A stretch of 64,000 nucleotides of DNA, from the NCBI RefSeq assembly GCF_902859855.1, contig NZ_CADIKH010000021.1:79148-143147 (forward strand), given 5' to 3'. Below, one piece after another: positions 35,102 to 43,655 of this stretch. Both the position numbers and the translations under genes were made by a program. The stretch is from Paraburkholderia humisilvae. Its GTDB lineage: Bacteria; Pseudomonadota; Gammaproteobacteria; Burkholderiales; Burkholderiaceae. The notes under the pieces are model-generated. The model did not search any database. It saw only the letters and a program-made list of their open reading frames with translations, and had not been told where the DNA came from. Position 1 is the first letter of the stretch. Each line of letters opens with the position of its first letter.

Positions 35102-35524
35102 ATGTACCCAGTTCGAAAGCTGATCGCGACGTTCGGTCTACTGGCTGCGGTGGCGAGCGCGGCGCCCGCGTTCGCGCAAACCACGCCGGGCGGCGCGTCG
35201 GTTGCGACGCCGGCCGGCGATGGCACGTTCCTGCTGACCGTATTCCTGAAGCACGATCAGTCGAAGACGCTGCCCGAGATCAACAGGGAGCTCGCGAAGC
35301 AGGGGTTCTACAAGGCGTTTCCGCCGCCGGGCGTCGAGGTGGTGTCGTGGTACGTGATGATGGGCATCGGCCAGGTCGTCACATTGCGCGTGCCGGCCAA
35401 CCGGCTGCGCGAAGTGAACCGCGTGCTCGAGGAAACCGCGTGGGGCGGCTATCGCACGGAGTTCTATCCCACTTACGACTACAAGGCGGCTGCGGAAGAG
35501 GCGCGCGTGAAAGAGGGTAAATGA
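35102..35524 (+). CDS. Small exported hypothetical protein
   Basis: 140-residue protein with a signal peptide (KLIATFGLLAAVASAAPAFA, cleavage near residue 25). The mature domain of about 110 residues reads FLLTVFLKHDQSKTLPEINRELAKQGFYKAFPPPGVEVVSWYVMMGIGQVVTLRV, which looks like a compact alpha/beta fold of the dimeric alpha-beta-barrel sort, but I cannot name the family with confidence. An AGGAG site lies seven bases before the ATG, and TATAAA at about 35055 could be a -10 element. It stands alone, convergent with the FUSC transporter. Confidence 0.75.
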   Translation: MYPVRKLIATFGLLAAVASAAPAFAQTTPGGASVATPAGDGTFLLTVFLKHDQSKTLPEINRELAKQGFYKAFPPPGVEVVSWYVMMGIGQVVTLRVPANRLREVNRVLEETAWGGYRTEFYPTYDYKAAAEEARVKEGK

Positions 35525-35572
35525 GCGCGCCAATGAGAGGGCAAATAACGCGCGCCGCGTGAGCCGCTGGCG

Positions 35573-36721
35573 CTAGGGGCTCGCTTCATCCGGCGATGGC
35601 AGAAACGGCAGGTTGGAGGTCGCGAACATCATCGCGGCCAGCGTCGCGATGCCGATCAGGATCCCTTCGAGCCGCATCAGCGCCGGTAGCGGATCCGCCG
35701 ACCAGTGGTGGTCCTGCACGAACACCATGATGAACGCGATCGTGAACTGCCGGCCGACATAGCTTGCGCCCTGGCTGCCGCTCTGCACGTGGCAGCCGAT
35801 CCACACGCCGCACGACAGCGCGATCAGGCAGGGAATCTCCTTGCCGTTCATCAGCGGCAAGAGTGCGATGCCGAGCGCGCCCGCTATCAGGCAGCCTGTC
35901 ACGCGCTGCACCATTTTTTGCACGACCGGCCGCTGATCGCGGCTCGTCAACGAAGCGGCCGGCAGGACCATCACGGCGATCGTCGTTACCAGCGCTTGAG
36001 CAAAGCCCGGCAGGTTCAGTGTGTAAGTCAGTGCGGCGATGATCGCGATAGACAGCCCGGTCTGCAGACCGAGCAGCATGCGCGCGGCATGCAGTGGGCG
36101 CAATGGCGGCGTGGGCGTTGCCGGCGCCTGCGGCAGCGCCGTGCCGTCGGGATGCGAGCGCCGGCGCCATTCGATGACGACGTGGAACAGCCCGGCCACC
36201 ACGACGCACGACAGTACGCCGACCAGCACCTCCGCGACGCGCAACGCCGCGAACGACGCGGTCTTCTCCATCGATACGAGGATGTGCGCCTCGTAGGTGA
36301 CGAGCATCGACGTGATGCCGCCGAGCACCCATGCGTAGGACGCGACCGCGCCGTTGCCGCAGTACACGCAGGCGCCGCCGATCACACCCAGCATCGGAAT
36401 GAAAAGCCACGGCCGGTCGCCGATTAGCGGACCGACGACGACGCCGACCAGCGCGCCCAGCAGCGTGCCGAGCACGCGATAGGTTGCGCGCTCGAGGCTG
36501 CCGTGAAAGCTGGTCTGCATCACCGCGAAGCCGCTGATCGCGGCCCACCATGTGTTGGTCAGATGCAGCATGTGCGCGAGCGCAACGGACAGCACGACCG
36601 ACAGCACCGCTTCGGCGCCGAACACCGCGCGCTCCGGCGACGGCTTCCACGCGGCAAGCTCGCGTCCAAGCGCAAAAATGGCGGACCGGGATAGTTGTGC
36701 GAATGAGTTGAGCGGATTCAT
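35573..36721 (-). CDS. FUSC-family membrane protein (aromatic acid exporter-like)
   Basis: 382-residue inner-membrane protein with two blocks of about five to six helices (about 32-160 and 225-370) separated by a soluble proline-rich linker (SHPDGTALPQAPATPTPPLRP). The layout is that of the FUSC/AaeB family, which exports aromatic acids or fusaric acid and usually works with a periplasmic adaptor. No adaptor gene is adjacent. Family features are TWWAAISGFAVMQTSFHGSLERATYRVLGTLLGA in the first block. The start at 36721 is used; the longer frame upstream overlaps the LysE gene region and is atypical. It follows the LysE-type gene by 26 bp on the same strand, so the two are probably cotranscribed. 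Confidence 0.85.
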   Translation of the reverse strand: MNPLNSFAQLSRSAIFALGRELAAWKPSPERAVFGAEAVLSVVLSVALAHMLHLTNTWWAAISGFAVMQTSFHGSLERATYRVLGTLLGALVGVVVGPLIGDRPWLFIPMLGVIGGACVYCGNGAVASYAWVLGGITSMLVTYEAHILVSMEKTASFAALRVAEVLVGVLSCVVVAGLFHVVIEWRRRSHPDGTALPQAPATPTPPLRPLHAARMLLGLQTGLSIAIIAALTYTLNLPGFAQALVTTIAVMVLPAASLTSRDQRPVVQKMVQRVTGCLIAGALGIALLPLMNGKEIPCLIALSCGVWIGCHVQSGSQGASYVGRQFTIAFIMVFVQDHHWSADPLPALMRLEGILIGIATLAAMMFATSNLPFLPSPDEASP

Positions 36722-36747
36722 CAGCGGCGGGTCCGGGCGTCCACCGC

Positions 36748-37359
36748 TCAGCGCGTGGCGATGGCCGCGGCGGCGCCCGCCATCATCGTCGCGCTCGTGC
36801 GGTTCGCGATACGCACCGCGCGCCGGCTCGTCAGCAGTTTGCGCGCGCGGGCCGCGACCAGCGCCCAGCCGAGGTCGACCGTGGCGAGCACGATCAGCAT
36901 CGTCAACGTCAGCTCGAGCCACGCGAGCGTGCCGACACGCGACAGGTCGATCAGCGTGGGCAGCAGCGCGAGATAGAAGACCATGATTTTCGGATTACCG
37001 AGCGTGACCGCGAGACCCGCGGCGAACATGCGCCACGGCGAGCGATGGGCCGGCAGCGTGCGCGCTTGCAGGTCGGCGGGCGCGCGCCACATTTTCCGTG
37101 CGAGATAAAGCAGGTAAGCGACACCGGCGAATTTCAGCGCGATAAAGACGGCCGCGAACGTATGCGCGAGTGCGACCAGACCGGCGACTGCGCATCCCAG
37201 CCACAGCGCTTCGCCAAGCCACATCGCCGCGAGAAACGGCAGCACGTCGCGCAGCCCGTTGGTCATCACGCGCGCAATGAGCGCGGCGATGCTCGGGCCG
37301 GGAGAGCCGGCTGCGACAACCAGCGCCAGTGCGAAGACGAGCAAACCTGACATCGCCAT
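36748..37359 (-). CDS. LysE/RhtB-family amino-acid exporter
   Basis: 203-residue exporter with six predicted helices. Family signatures are AAGSPGPSIAALIARVMTNGLR in the first loop and the conserved block FAAGLAVTLGNPKIMVFYLALLP near 110-132. LysE proteins expel amino acids or related metabolites. The ATG at 37359 has GGAGA upstream and the frame to 37707 is not credible. It is followed at 26 bp by the FUSC gene, giving a small export operon. Substrate unknown. Confidence 0.88.
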   Translation of the reverse strand: MAMSGLLVFALALVVAAGSPGPSIAALIARVMTNGLRDVLPFLAAMWLGEALWLGCAVAGLVALAHTFAAVFIALKFAGVAYLLYLARKMWRAPADLQARTLPAHRSPWRMFAAGLAVTLGNPKIMVFYLALLPTLIDLSRVGTLAWLELTLTMLIVLATVDLGWALVAARARKLLTSRRAVRIANRTSATMMAGAAAAIATR

Positions 37360-37552
37360 TGAGTGTCTCCGGTTGATCGACGGGTCTGCATCGGGAAGGG
37401 GCTGCACGGGGCGGCCGCAGGACGGTCCATTATAGCGGCGCCCGGTTTGCTGAATGCGTGTGCCGCAAGCGGCCGGACAGGGGCCGGGGACGTGCTTGCG
37501 GTGAAAGCCTGCGCAAGCCTTCGTCAGGCAAAGATCATTTATGTAACGGGGC

Positions 37553-38620
37553 TTGGCATCGGGATTCGAGCTCGCGCATAGTGACGCGTTTGAGATTCGC
37601 TGGCCCCACCCATTGAAGCTATTTGCCACATGCATCGGCGTCTGCGGCATGGCGTTTTTTGCCAGCGCGGCGCCCGCGCTGCCGCCAGCGCAACCGGACG
37701 CGTACAAGGTGATCGTGCTCGACTCCGGCGAGGCGGATCTCTCGCTGATTGACGAGAAGTCGTATCAGGTGGTCGGTACCGAGAGTACCGGGAAGGAACC
37801 GCATCATCTGATGATTACGCCCGACCAGAAGTCGCTGATTGTCGCGAACTCGGTATCGAACAGCCTGATGTTCGTCGACCCGGCGAGCGCAGCGGTCCAA
37901 CGCGTGCTGCAGGGTATCGACGATCCGTATCAACTCGGCTTTTCGCCTGATCACCGCTGGTTTGTGACTGCGGCGCTGCGGCTCGATCGGGTCGATATCT
38001 ATCGTTTCGACGGACATGATTTTTCGGTCGCCAGGCGCATCCCGCTCGCGAAAACGCCGAGCCATATGACGTTCTCATCGGACGGGCGCACCGTGTACGT
38101 CACGTTGCAGGACTCGGGAGAGCTCGCGGCGATCGATCTGGCCACGCAGTCGGTTGTCTGGAAAATTCCGGTCGGCCGCGATCCGGCCGGGCTCTGGATG
38201 ACACCGGGCGATCGCGGCCTGCTGGTCGGCATGACCGGCGAGGACGACGTCGTGGTCGTGGACCCGCACACGCACCAGGTGGTGAAACGGATCCACACGG
38301 GGCGCGGCGCGCACAACTTCCGCAATCTCGACGACGGCCGCCACGTGGCGGTGACCAACCGGGTGGCCAACACGATCAGCATTCTCGACTACACGACGCT
38401 GCAGAACGTCGGCGAAATCGACAACCTGATGCCGGGTCCCGACGATATGGAACTGTCCGCCGACCGGCGCTTCCTGTGGGTGACGTTCCGCTTCTCGCGG
38501 CACGTCGGCGTGATCGATCTGCCCGCGCGCAAGCTGGTCACGACGATCGCGGTGGGGCGCTCGCCGCATGGCATTTACTTTCAGAATCGCGCGCCGGTGT
38601 ATCCGCCGAATCCGGATTGA
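37553..38620 (+). CDS. Exported YVTN-type beta-propeller protein
   Basis: About 335-355 residues forming a seven-bladed propeller of the YVTN/cytochrome-D1-like type. Repeats are seen as VIVLDSGEADLSLIDEKSYQVV, SLIVANSVSNSLMFVDPAS, TVYVTLQDSGELAAIDLAT and LLVGMTGEDDVVVVDPHTHQVV. A signal peptide (LKLFATCIGVCGMAFFASAAPA) indicates a periplasmic location. The start is uncertain: the frame opens with TTG 37553, but a TTG at 37613 would place the signal peptide at the very N-terminus. Such proteins bind ligands or accompany redox enzymes; there is no haem motif. It ends just before a strong bidirectional terminator. Confidence 0.82.
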   Translation: MASGFELAHSDAFEIRWPHPLKLFATCIGVCGMAFFASAAPALPPAQPDAYKVIVLDSGEADLSLIDEKSYQVVGTESTGKEPHHLMITPDQKSLIVANSVSNSLMFVDPASAAVQRVLQGIDDPYQLGFSPDHRWFVTAALRLDRVDIYRFDGHDFSVARRIPLAKTPSHMTFSSDGRTVYVTLQDSGELAAIDLATQSVVWKIPVGRDPAGLWMTPGDRGLLVGMTGEDDVVVVDPHTHQVVKRIHTGRGAHNFRNLDDGRHVAVTNRVANTISILDYTTLQNVGEIDNLMPGPDDMELSADRRFLWVTFRFSRHVGVIDLPARKLVTTIAVGRSPHGIYFQNRAPVYPPNPD

Positions 38621-38628
38621 GATTCATA

Positions 38629-38666
38629 AAAAAGCGCGCCCGGAATCCTGTCCGGGCGCGCTTTTT
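38629..38666. terminator. Strong bidirectional rho-independent terminator
   Basis: GCGCGCCCGGA and TCCGGGCGCGC form a perfect 11-bp stem with a six-base loop, flanked by AAAAA on the left and TTTTT on the right. It serves both convergent genes, ending at 38620 (plus) and 38721 (minus). Confidence 0.95.
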
Positions 38667-38720
38667 CGCATGCGGCTCGCGATCGGCGAACCGCGAACCG
38701 CGCTTGAGCCGCCAGGCGAT

Positions 38721-39779
38721 TCAGGCAGCTTCCAGCGATGGGTAGTCCGTATAGCCCTTCGCGCCTTCCGCATAGAACGTCGATGCATCCGGCTCGTTGA
38801 GCGGCGCGTTCAGTTCGAAGCGGCGCACCAGATCCGGATTCGCGATAAACAGCTTGCCCCAGGCGACGGCATCCGCTTCGCCGGCATCGATCACATGCTG
38901 CGCGGTTTGCTTCGTGAACTGCTCGTTTGCGATGAACGGGCCGCCGAACGCTTCCTTCAGTTGCGGCCCGATGCGGCCGTTGCCGAGCGCTTCGCGCGCC
39001 GCGATAAACGCGATCTTGCGCTTGCCGAGCTCGCGTGCGACGTAGCCGAAGGTCGCGAGCGGGTTCGAGTCGCCCATCGTGTGCGAATCGCCGCGCGGCG
39101 CGAGGTGCATGCCGACGCGGTTCGGGCCCCACACGTCGATACAGGCGTCGACCACTTCGAGCATGAGCCGCGCGCGATTTTCGATCGGGCCGCCGTACGC
39201 GTCGGTACGTTTGTTCGTGCTGTCCTGCAGGAACTGGTCAAGCAGATAGCCGTTCGCGCCGTGCACCTGCACACCGTCGAAGCCGGCCGCCTTGGCGTTT
39301 TCCGCGCCCTTGCGGTATGCGGCGACGATGCCCGGGAGCTCCGAAATATCGAGCGCGCGCGGCGTGACGAACGGACGCTGCGGACGCAGCAGGCTCACGT
39401 GGCCTTGCGGTGCGATCGCGCTCGGCGCGACCGGCAGATCCCCGTTCAGGAAGTGCGGGTCCGACACGCGGCCCACATGCCACAGCTGCAGGAACATCGT
39501 CCCGCCGGCCTTGTGCACGGCGTCGGTGACAAGCTTCCAGCCTTCAACCTGCTCCTGTGACCAGATGCCCGGCGTGGCCGTGTAGCCGACGCCTTGCGGC
39601 GTGACCGACGTCGCTTCGGACAGGATCATGCCGGCGGATGCGCGCTCCGCGTAGTACTGCGCCATCAGCGCGTTCGGCACGCGGATATCGCCCGCGCGTT
39701 GTCGCGTGAGCGGCGCCATGATGATGCGGTTCCGGAGCGTGAGATCGCCAATTTTGAGCGGATCGAAAAGTGTCGGCAT
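38721..39779 (-). CDS. nemA: Old-yellow-enzyme family alkene/nitro reductase
   Basis: 352-residue FMN-dependent reductase of the NemA/OYE type. Visible active-site parts are NRIIMAPLTRQRA (about 17-29, FMN phosphate and threonine), FLQLWHVGR (about 97-105), VHGANGYLLDQFLQD with the substrate-binding histidine and asparagine (about 180-195), RTDAYGGPIENRARL and WGKLFIANPDL near the FMN end. Relatives reduce N-ethylmaleimide, nitro-esters and other electrophilic alkenes with NADPH. The gene follows an ArsR-type regulator by 97 bp on the same strand, which suggests electrophile-induced expression. GGTGAAA precedes the ATG. Confidence 0.93.
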   Translation of the reverse strand: MPTLFDPLKIGDLTLRNRIIMAPLTRQRAGDIRVPNALMAQYYAERASAGMILSEATSVTPQGVGYTATPGIWSQEQVEGWKLVTDAVHKAGGTMFLQLWHVGRVSDPHFLNGDLPVAPSAIAPQGHVSLLRPQRPFVTPRALDISELPGIVAAYRKGAENAKAAGFDGVQVHGANGYLLDQFLQDSTNKRTDAYGGPIENRARLMLEVVDACIDVWGPNRVGMHLAPRGDSHTMGDSNPLATFGYVARELGKRKIAFIAAREALGNGRIGPQLKEAFGGPFIANEQFTKQTAQHVIDAGEADAVAWGKLFIANPDLVRRFELNAPLNEPDASTFYAEGAKGYTDYPSLEAA

Positions 39780-39876
39780 AACGTTTCACCTTGTCTTATG
39801 GGCAATGGCCCGTGACTTGAGATTCAGCTTGAGTCGAGCTTGAAGAAGCTGACGTTGCGGATGCGTGCGTGTGAAG

Positions 39877-40179
39877 TCAGAGGTCCGCGTTCATCTGCTC
39901 GATAAACGTCTTGATGACTTCCTCGTTGCGTTTGAAGAAGATCCACTGGCCCACGCGCTTCGACGTCACCAGCTCCGCGCGCTGAAGGGCGGCGAGATGC
40001 GCGGAGACGGTCGATTGCGAGAGGCCACAGCATTGATCGATTTTTCCCGCGCACACGCCGTACTCGAGCGGCATCTCCTGGCCGGCGAAATGCCGGGCCG
40101 GGTCGCGCAGCTTCGCGAGAATCTCGCGCCGCACGGGATTGGCGAGCGCTTTGTGTATCGCGTCGATATCGATCTTCAT
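39877..40179 (-). CDS. ArsR-family repressor with cysteine cluster
   Basis: 100-residue winged-helix regulator of the ArsR/SmtB family. The recognition helix is QSTVSAHLAALQRAELVTSKRVGQW (about 54-78). Between helices 2 and 3 it has YGVCAGKIDQCCGLS, three cysteines close to the DNA-binding helix, which could sense electrophiles, metals or redox state; this differs from the classical ELCVCDL metal site. It lies directly upstream of the NemA-type reductase on the same strand, a pairing that recalls the cysteine-based NemR-NemA system of E. coli (there a TetR-type repressor). A candidate operator lies at 40275. Confidence 0.9.
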   Translation of the reverse strand: MKIDIDAIHKALANPVRREILAKLRDPARHFAGQEMPLEYGVCAGKIDQCCGLSQSTVSAHLAALQRAELVTSKRVGQWIFFKRNEEVIKTFIEQMNADL

Positions 40180-40493
40180 TGGAACTGCTTCAGGTTCAGC
40201 GAGAGGTTCGTCAGCGCGTGACGGACGCCTGGTTTTCAGTACAACGGCATTTGCATCGTCAGGTGCCGAATCTTATATCGTAATTTGGCGATATGCGTGA
40301 AAGCCATTCTTGGACAAGGGGAACGCTTGATTTCGTGGGGAGTGGCGCCATGGGTGCGGGCCGGAACGCAACTAACGGTCTGCCCCGCGTCGCCCCTTTG
40401 TGGCGCGCGGTCACGGGTTGCCGGATTCGGGTCGCGTCACGGTCCGCGCGCACAGCAACGGCTGCCGTGCAGGGCGCGCCGGAGCCTATACGC
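40180..40493. other. Intergenic region upstream of the arsR-nemA pair
   Basis: 314 bases without a supported gene. The first 120 bases are relatively AT-rich and hold the inverted repeat at 40275; the rest is GC-rich without recognised elements. Confidence 0.45.
40275..40294. promoter_or_regulatory. Candidate ArsR operator upstream of arsR-nemA
   Basis: ATATCG and CGATAT flank an eight-base AT-rich centre, 96 bp before the ArsR start codon. The size fits dimeric winged-helix repressors of this family. A weak minus-strand promoter could overlap it. Confidence 0.5.
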
Positions 40494-40727
40494 TTAGCGG
40501 TTGCCGTCAAGCAAATCGCCGAGCATTTCGTCGAACGCGGCTTGCGCATCCTCGAGTTCCTGCAGCGCGGCGTCGAAAGTCTGCAGTGCGATCTGTGACG
40601 GGCGGCCGCTGCCGGCCGGCGGGAACTGTGTTTGCAATGCGGAAAAGGCGGTCTGCACCTGCTGCGTCGCGCTCAGGACGCGCTCCATCGCGCGTGTTTC
40701 TTCGGCTCGTGCCTGCTCTGGGTTCAT
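40494..40727 (-). CDS. Small helical hypothetical protein (77 residues)
   Basis: Short cytosolic protein with a predicted long helical hairpin: ARAEETRAMERVLSATQQVQTAFSALQ, a glycine/proline turn (FPPAGSGRPSQ), and FDAALQELEDAQAAFDEMLGDLLDG. The acidic heptad-like pattern suggests a coiled-coil dimer. The start at 40727 has GGAG five bases before the ATG; the frame to 40844 is not credible. It lies 113 bp after the Lrp-type gene on the same strand. I know no function. Confidence 0.6.
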   Translation of the reverse strand: MNPEQARAEETRAMERVLSATQQVQTAFSALQTQFPPAGSGRPSQIALQTFDAALQELEDAQAAFDEMLGDLLDGNR

Positions 40728-40840
40728 GCGTGCTCCGTAGTTCAATGCGCGGCATCGCGCCGCGGCGCTCACTATGCCATCTGGACCGCGTGCAATCAAA
40801 GCGCTGCGTGACTCCCGCCCCACCCGCGGGCCGGCGCGGG

Positions 40841-41305
40841 TCACGCTAGCGGCAAGGCACCCGGTGATTTCACCTCACGCAACGACAGCGCGGACTCGAC
40901 CGCGGTGACGCCGGGCAACCCGCGTAACTGATCGCGCATGAACGTGCCGTAGTCTTCGAGATCGTGCGCGACCACTTGCAGGACGTAGTCCGCGGTGCCG
41001 GAGACGTTGTGGCACGACAGAATGCGCGGAATGGCCTGGATTTCGCGCTCGAAACGGTTTGCCTGATTCTTGTCGTGCACCGCGAAGCGGACGTAGACGA
41101 AGGCATAGACGCCCAGACCCAACGCACGGCGTGACAACTCCGCACGGTAGCGCTCGATGTAGCCGTCGTTTTCGAGGCGCCTGAGTCGGCGCGCACACGG
41201 CGTCTCGCTCAGGCCGACAGTTTCGGCGAGTTTGGCATTGGACATGCGGCCGTCCGTTTGCAGCGCGGCGAGCAATGCGCGGTCGATTTTGTCGAGATCG
41301 TTCAT
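40841..41305 (-). CDS. Lrp/AsnC-family regulator
   Basis: 154-residue feast/famine regulator. The N-terminal HTH is SNAKLAETVGLSETPCARRLRRLENDGYIERY (about 22-53). The C-terminal RAM ligand-binding domain has the typical VYVRF strand, HNVSGTADYVLQVVAHDLEDYGTFM and a final LSLREVK. It is divergent from a LysE-type exporter across 144 bp. In many bacteria such pairs form an amino-acid efflux switch in which the Lrp protein activates the exporter when the amino acid accumulates. A repeat-containing AT-rich segment between the genes is a candidate binding site. Confidence 0.92.
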   Translation of the reverse strand: MNDLDKIDRALLAALQTDGRMSNAKLAETVGLSETPCARRLRRLENDGYIERYRAELSRRALGLGVYAFVYVRFAVHDKNQANRFEREIQAIPRILSCHNVSGTADYVLQVVAHDLEDYGTFMRDQLRGLPGVTAVESALSLREVKSPGALPLA

Positions 41306-41317
41306 GGCGACGTCATA

Positions 41318-41364
41318 AGGCTAATCATGTAGATTATTTTAGGGTAAAGCTCCAAAAATAGCCT
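41318..41364. promoter_or_regulatory. Candidate Lrp-type site between the regulator and exporter genes
   Basis: AT-rich stretch with a small palindrome TAATC-ATGTA-GATTA (41322-41336) nested in a wider inverted pair AGGCTA (41318) and TAGCCT (41359). It lies 13 to 59 bases from the Lrp start codon, and Lrp proteins favour such AT-rich dyads. Confidence 0.4.
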
Positions 41365-41449
41365 AGGGCAGATCGAAAAACGCCAGAATTCGCTTCCGGA
41401 TCGCGTGCAACATGAAGACCTTGTAGACAACGAAAGACCCGAGATCGAC

Positions 41450-42079
41450 ATGATTTCCGCTCATCTGCTGGTTCTGTACGTCGCGGCACTGGCCGTCGTT
41501 TGTGCGCTGCCGGGTCCGGACATGGCGCTGGTCATGCAGACCACGATCGCACGCGGCACGCGACACGGCTTTGCCGCCGCCTGCGGCCTCGCGACCGCCC
41601 GCGCGCTGCACGTCACGCTGTCCGCCTGCGGCGTTGCCGCGTTGCTGCGCAATGCGCCATGGCTCTTTGAAATCGTGCGCTACGGTGGCGCCGTGTATCT
41701 GGCCTGGGTTGCCGTGCAGATTTTCCGCTCGCCGGTGTTCGCGTTGCAGCGCGCAGACGCGCGTCTCGCTGCGCAGCAGCCGTTGCAGACCGCCTACGTG
41801 AAGGGCCTCTTCACGAATCTGCTCAACCCCAAGGCTTTGCTGTTCTGCTCGGTGTTGCTGCCGCAATTCGTGCGCGCCGACGCGGGACCGATCTGGGCGC
41901 AGATGGTCGAACTGGGTGTGGTGCTGGTGGCGGTCTGCAGCGCTTTCGACGCCGTCTACACGATCGGCGCCGCACGCATTGCGAGATGGCTGCGCGCGCA
42001 TCCGCTCGCGCAAACGGTGCAGCGCTGGACGTTCGCGGCCGCGCTGATCGCTTTTGCCGCGCGTCTGTCGCTCGACTGA
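41450..42079 (+). CDS. LysE/RhtB-family exporter next to an Lrp regulator
   Basis: 209-residue six-helix exporter. Hallmarks are CALPGPDMALVMQTTIARGTRHGFAAACG (first loop and conserved glycine-proline), GGAVYLAWVAVQIFRSP, and KGLFTNLLNPKALLFCSVLLPQFV near 125-148. It should export an amino acid or analogue. The start at 41450 is chosen by GAGA spacing and by the usual family N-terminus MISAHLL. Divergent Lrp gene suggests amino-acid-dependent control. It is convergent with the DUF1289 gene, 10 bp away. Confidence 0.9.
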   Translation: MISAHLLVLYVAALAVVCALPGPDMALVMQTTIARGTRHGFAAACGLATARALHVTLSACGVAALLRNAPWLFEIVRYGGAVYLAWVAVQIFRSPVFALQRADARLAAQQPLQTAYVKGLFTNLLNPKALLFCSVLLPQFVRADAGPIWAQMVELGVVLVAVCSAFDAVYTIGAARIARWLRAHPLAQTVQRWTFAAALIAFAARLSLD

Positions 42080-42089
42080 GTGAGCACGG

Positions 42090-42263
42090 CTATTTCTTTA
42101 GCATCGCCGCCCGATCGGACTTTTCGTCGATGATCTTGCGGCGATGCTTGTCTTTCATCTTCTTCCAGCTCTTGCATTCATCGCGGGTGCGCAGGCAGCC
42201 GATGCAATAACCGGTTTTGCCGTCGAACTTGCAGATGTCAATACACGGTGATTTGACGCTCAT
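42090..42263 (-). CDS. DUF1289-family small cysteine-rich protein
   Basis: 57-residue protein of the DUF1289 (YdhL-like) family. Its signature is SPCIDICKFDGKTGYCIGCLRTRDECKSWKKM, with five cysteines that probably bind a metal or iron-sulfur cluster. The lysine/arginine-rich tail (KDKHRRKIIDEKSDRAAMLKK) is common in these proteins. The family is widespread in proteobacteria and uncharacterised. The start MSVKSP at 42263 is the family norm; a longer frame to 42344 would add atypical residues. Confidence 0.88.
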   Translation of the reverse strand: MSVKSPCIDICKFDGKTGYCIGCLRTRDECKSWKKMKDKHRRKIIDEKSDRAAMLKK

Positions 42264-42434
42264 GGGACAGGCCGCCGAAAAGTGGAAACGGGGTCGATCG
42301 CAAAACGGACGGTGACTGTCGCATGGCATCGGTGCGTAGCGCAAAGTGATTGTTTCAATAAAGACGATAGACTTCCGCGGGCACCGCGCTCTTCAACCAA
42401 CCGGAACGCGGCCTTTTCATCACCGGTTCCCGTT

Positions 42435-42755
42435 ATGAAAACCCTGTTGCTCTACATCGTGACCGCGCTCGCGGAAATTCTTGGCTGTTATTTGCCATGG
42501 CGCTGGCTAAAGGACGGCGGTTCCGTGTGGCTGCTCGTGCCGGGCGCGATAAGCCTTGCGCTGTTCGCGTGGCTGCTCACCTTTCATGCGGCGGCGGCGG
42601 GCCGCGTCTATGCGGCGTACGGCGGCGTCTATGTCGCGGTCGCGATTCTGTGGCTGTGGGTGGTCGAGCAGATGCGGCCCACGGTGTGGGACCTGACCGG
42701 CGCCGCGTTGACGCTCGCCGGCATGGGTGTGATCGCGTTCCAGCCGCGCGGTTGA
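42435..42755 (+). CDS. ynfA: YnfA-family small membrane protein
   Basis: 106-residue inner-membrane protein with four helices, matching YnfA (UPF0060) in length and in ALAEILGCYLPWRWLKDG, AWLLTFHAAAAGRVYAAYGGVYV and LTLAGMGVIAFQPRG. YnfA proteins belong to the drug/metabolite superfamily and have been linked to small multidrug-type efflux. The start at 42435 is the family start; the longer frame to 42282 overlaps the divergent gene and is not credible. Confidence 0.93.
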   Translation: MKTLLLYIVTALAEILGCYLPWRWLKDGGSVWLLVPGAISLALFAWLLTFHAAAAGRVYAAYGGVYVAVAILWLWVVEQMRPTVWDLTGAALTLAGMGVIAFQPRG

Positions 42756-42844
42756 TACGAAGGCTGATCTAAAAACCGATACGCGGCGCGGCGGGCTCGG
42801 ACGTTCTGCCGAACCCGGCCGTGCCGGATGATCTTTCGAGCCGA

Positions 42845-43360
42845 CTAGCTGTTGTTCTGTTTGCCGAGGAAATCCATCTTGCCGAGTTCGACTCCGTTGT
42901 GGCGCAGGATGTTGTACGCGGTCGTCAGATGGAAGTAGAAGTTCGGCAGCACGAACCCGAGCAGGTAGTCGATACCCGAAAACTCCACCGGGCCGCTGCG
43001 CATCTTGAGCGAGATCTGCTTCGTCTCGCTGCCGTCAATCTGCTGCGGCTTGAACTCTTTCAGATACGCGATGGTTTTCTGAATACGCGCGGCGAGCTCG
43101 TCGAACGAAACCTCGACGTCGTCGTATTTGGGCGCCTCGACGCCAGCCAGGCGCGCGGCACAGCCCTTCGCGTTGTCGGTTGCGATATGGACCTGGCGCG
43201 CGAGCGGCAACATGTCCGGAAAGAGCCGTGCGCCCGGAAGCACGGACGGGTCAATCTGCTTTTCCGCCACGTGCGCCTGACCCTTGCCGAGAATGGCCTG
43301 CAGGTTGGTGAGCCCGCGAATCAGCGCGGGCACCGATGCCTGATACATCGAAATGGTCAT
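42845..43360 (-). CDS. DUF1993-family protein
   Basis: 171-residue protein of the DUF1993 family, related to the four-helix DinB/YfiT fold. It begins SMYQASVPALIRGLTNLQAILGKGQAHV and ends with GFVLPNFYFHLTTAYNILRHNGVELGKMDFLG, the family signature; the histidines at about 47-50, 60 and 135-150 could bind a metal. The family includes proteins with DUF1993 only and no known role. GGAGA precedes the ATG at 43360. Confidence 0.9.
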   Translation of the reverse strand: MTISMYQASVPALIRGLTNLQAILGKGQAHVAEKQIDPSVLPGARLFPDMLPLARQVHIATDNAKGCAARLAGVEAPKYDDVEVSFDELAARIQKTIAYLKEFKPQQIDGSETKQISLKMRSGPVEFSGIDYLLGFVLPNFYFHLTTAYNILRHNGVELGKMDFLGKQNNS

Positions 43361-43655
43361 GAATCTTCTCCGTGAATCGTTCTGGCGTGCCACATCGTAG
43401 CGTTTGCTGTGACGGCGGCGCGCGCTCGATGGATGCATCGCGCAGCATCATAACCCTTGCGACGGACTCCAGACAGTAGGCCATCCGGACAACTGTTCCG
43501 AGGGCTGGAACTGTGTTGGAATCGTTTTGTCGGACAGAACGGTGTACAACCCTGAGAGGAAAGCGGCATCGGGTCGCGTCGCATACCACAGCGATGGTCG
43601 GGCCGGTCATCTATAACGCGCGGTCACAAGCCGCGCATAAGACGGGAGGGACACG

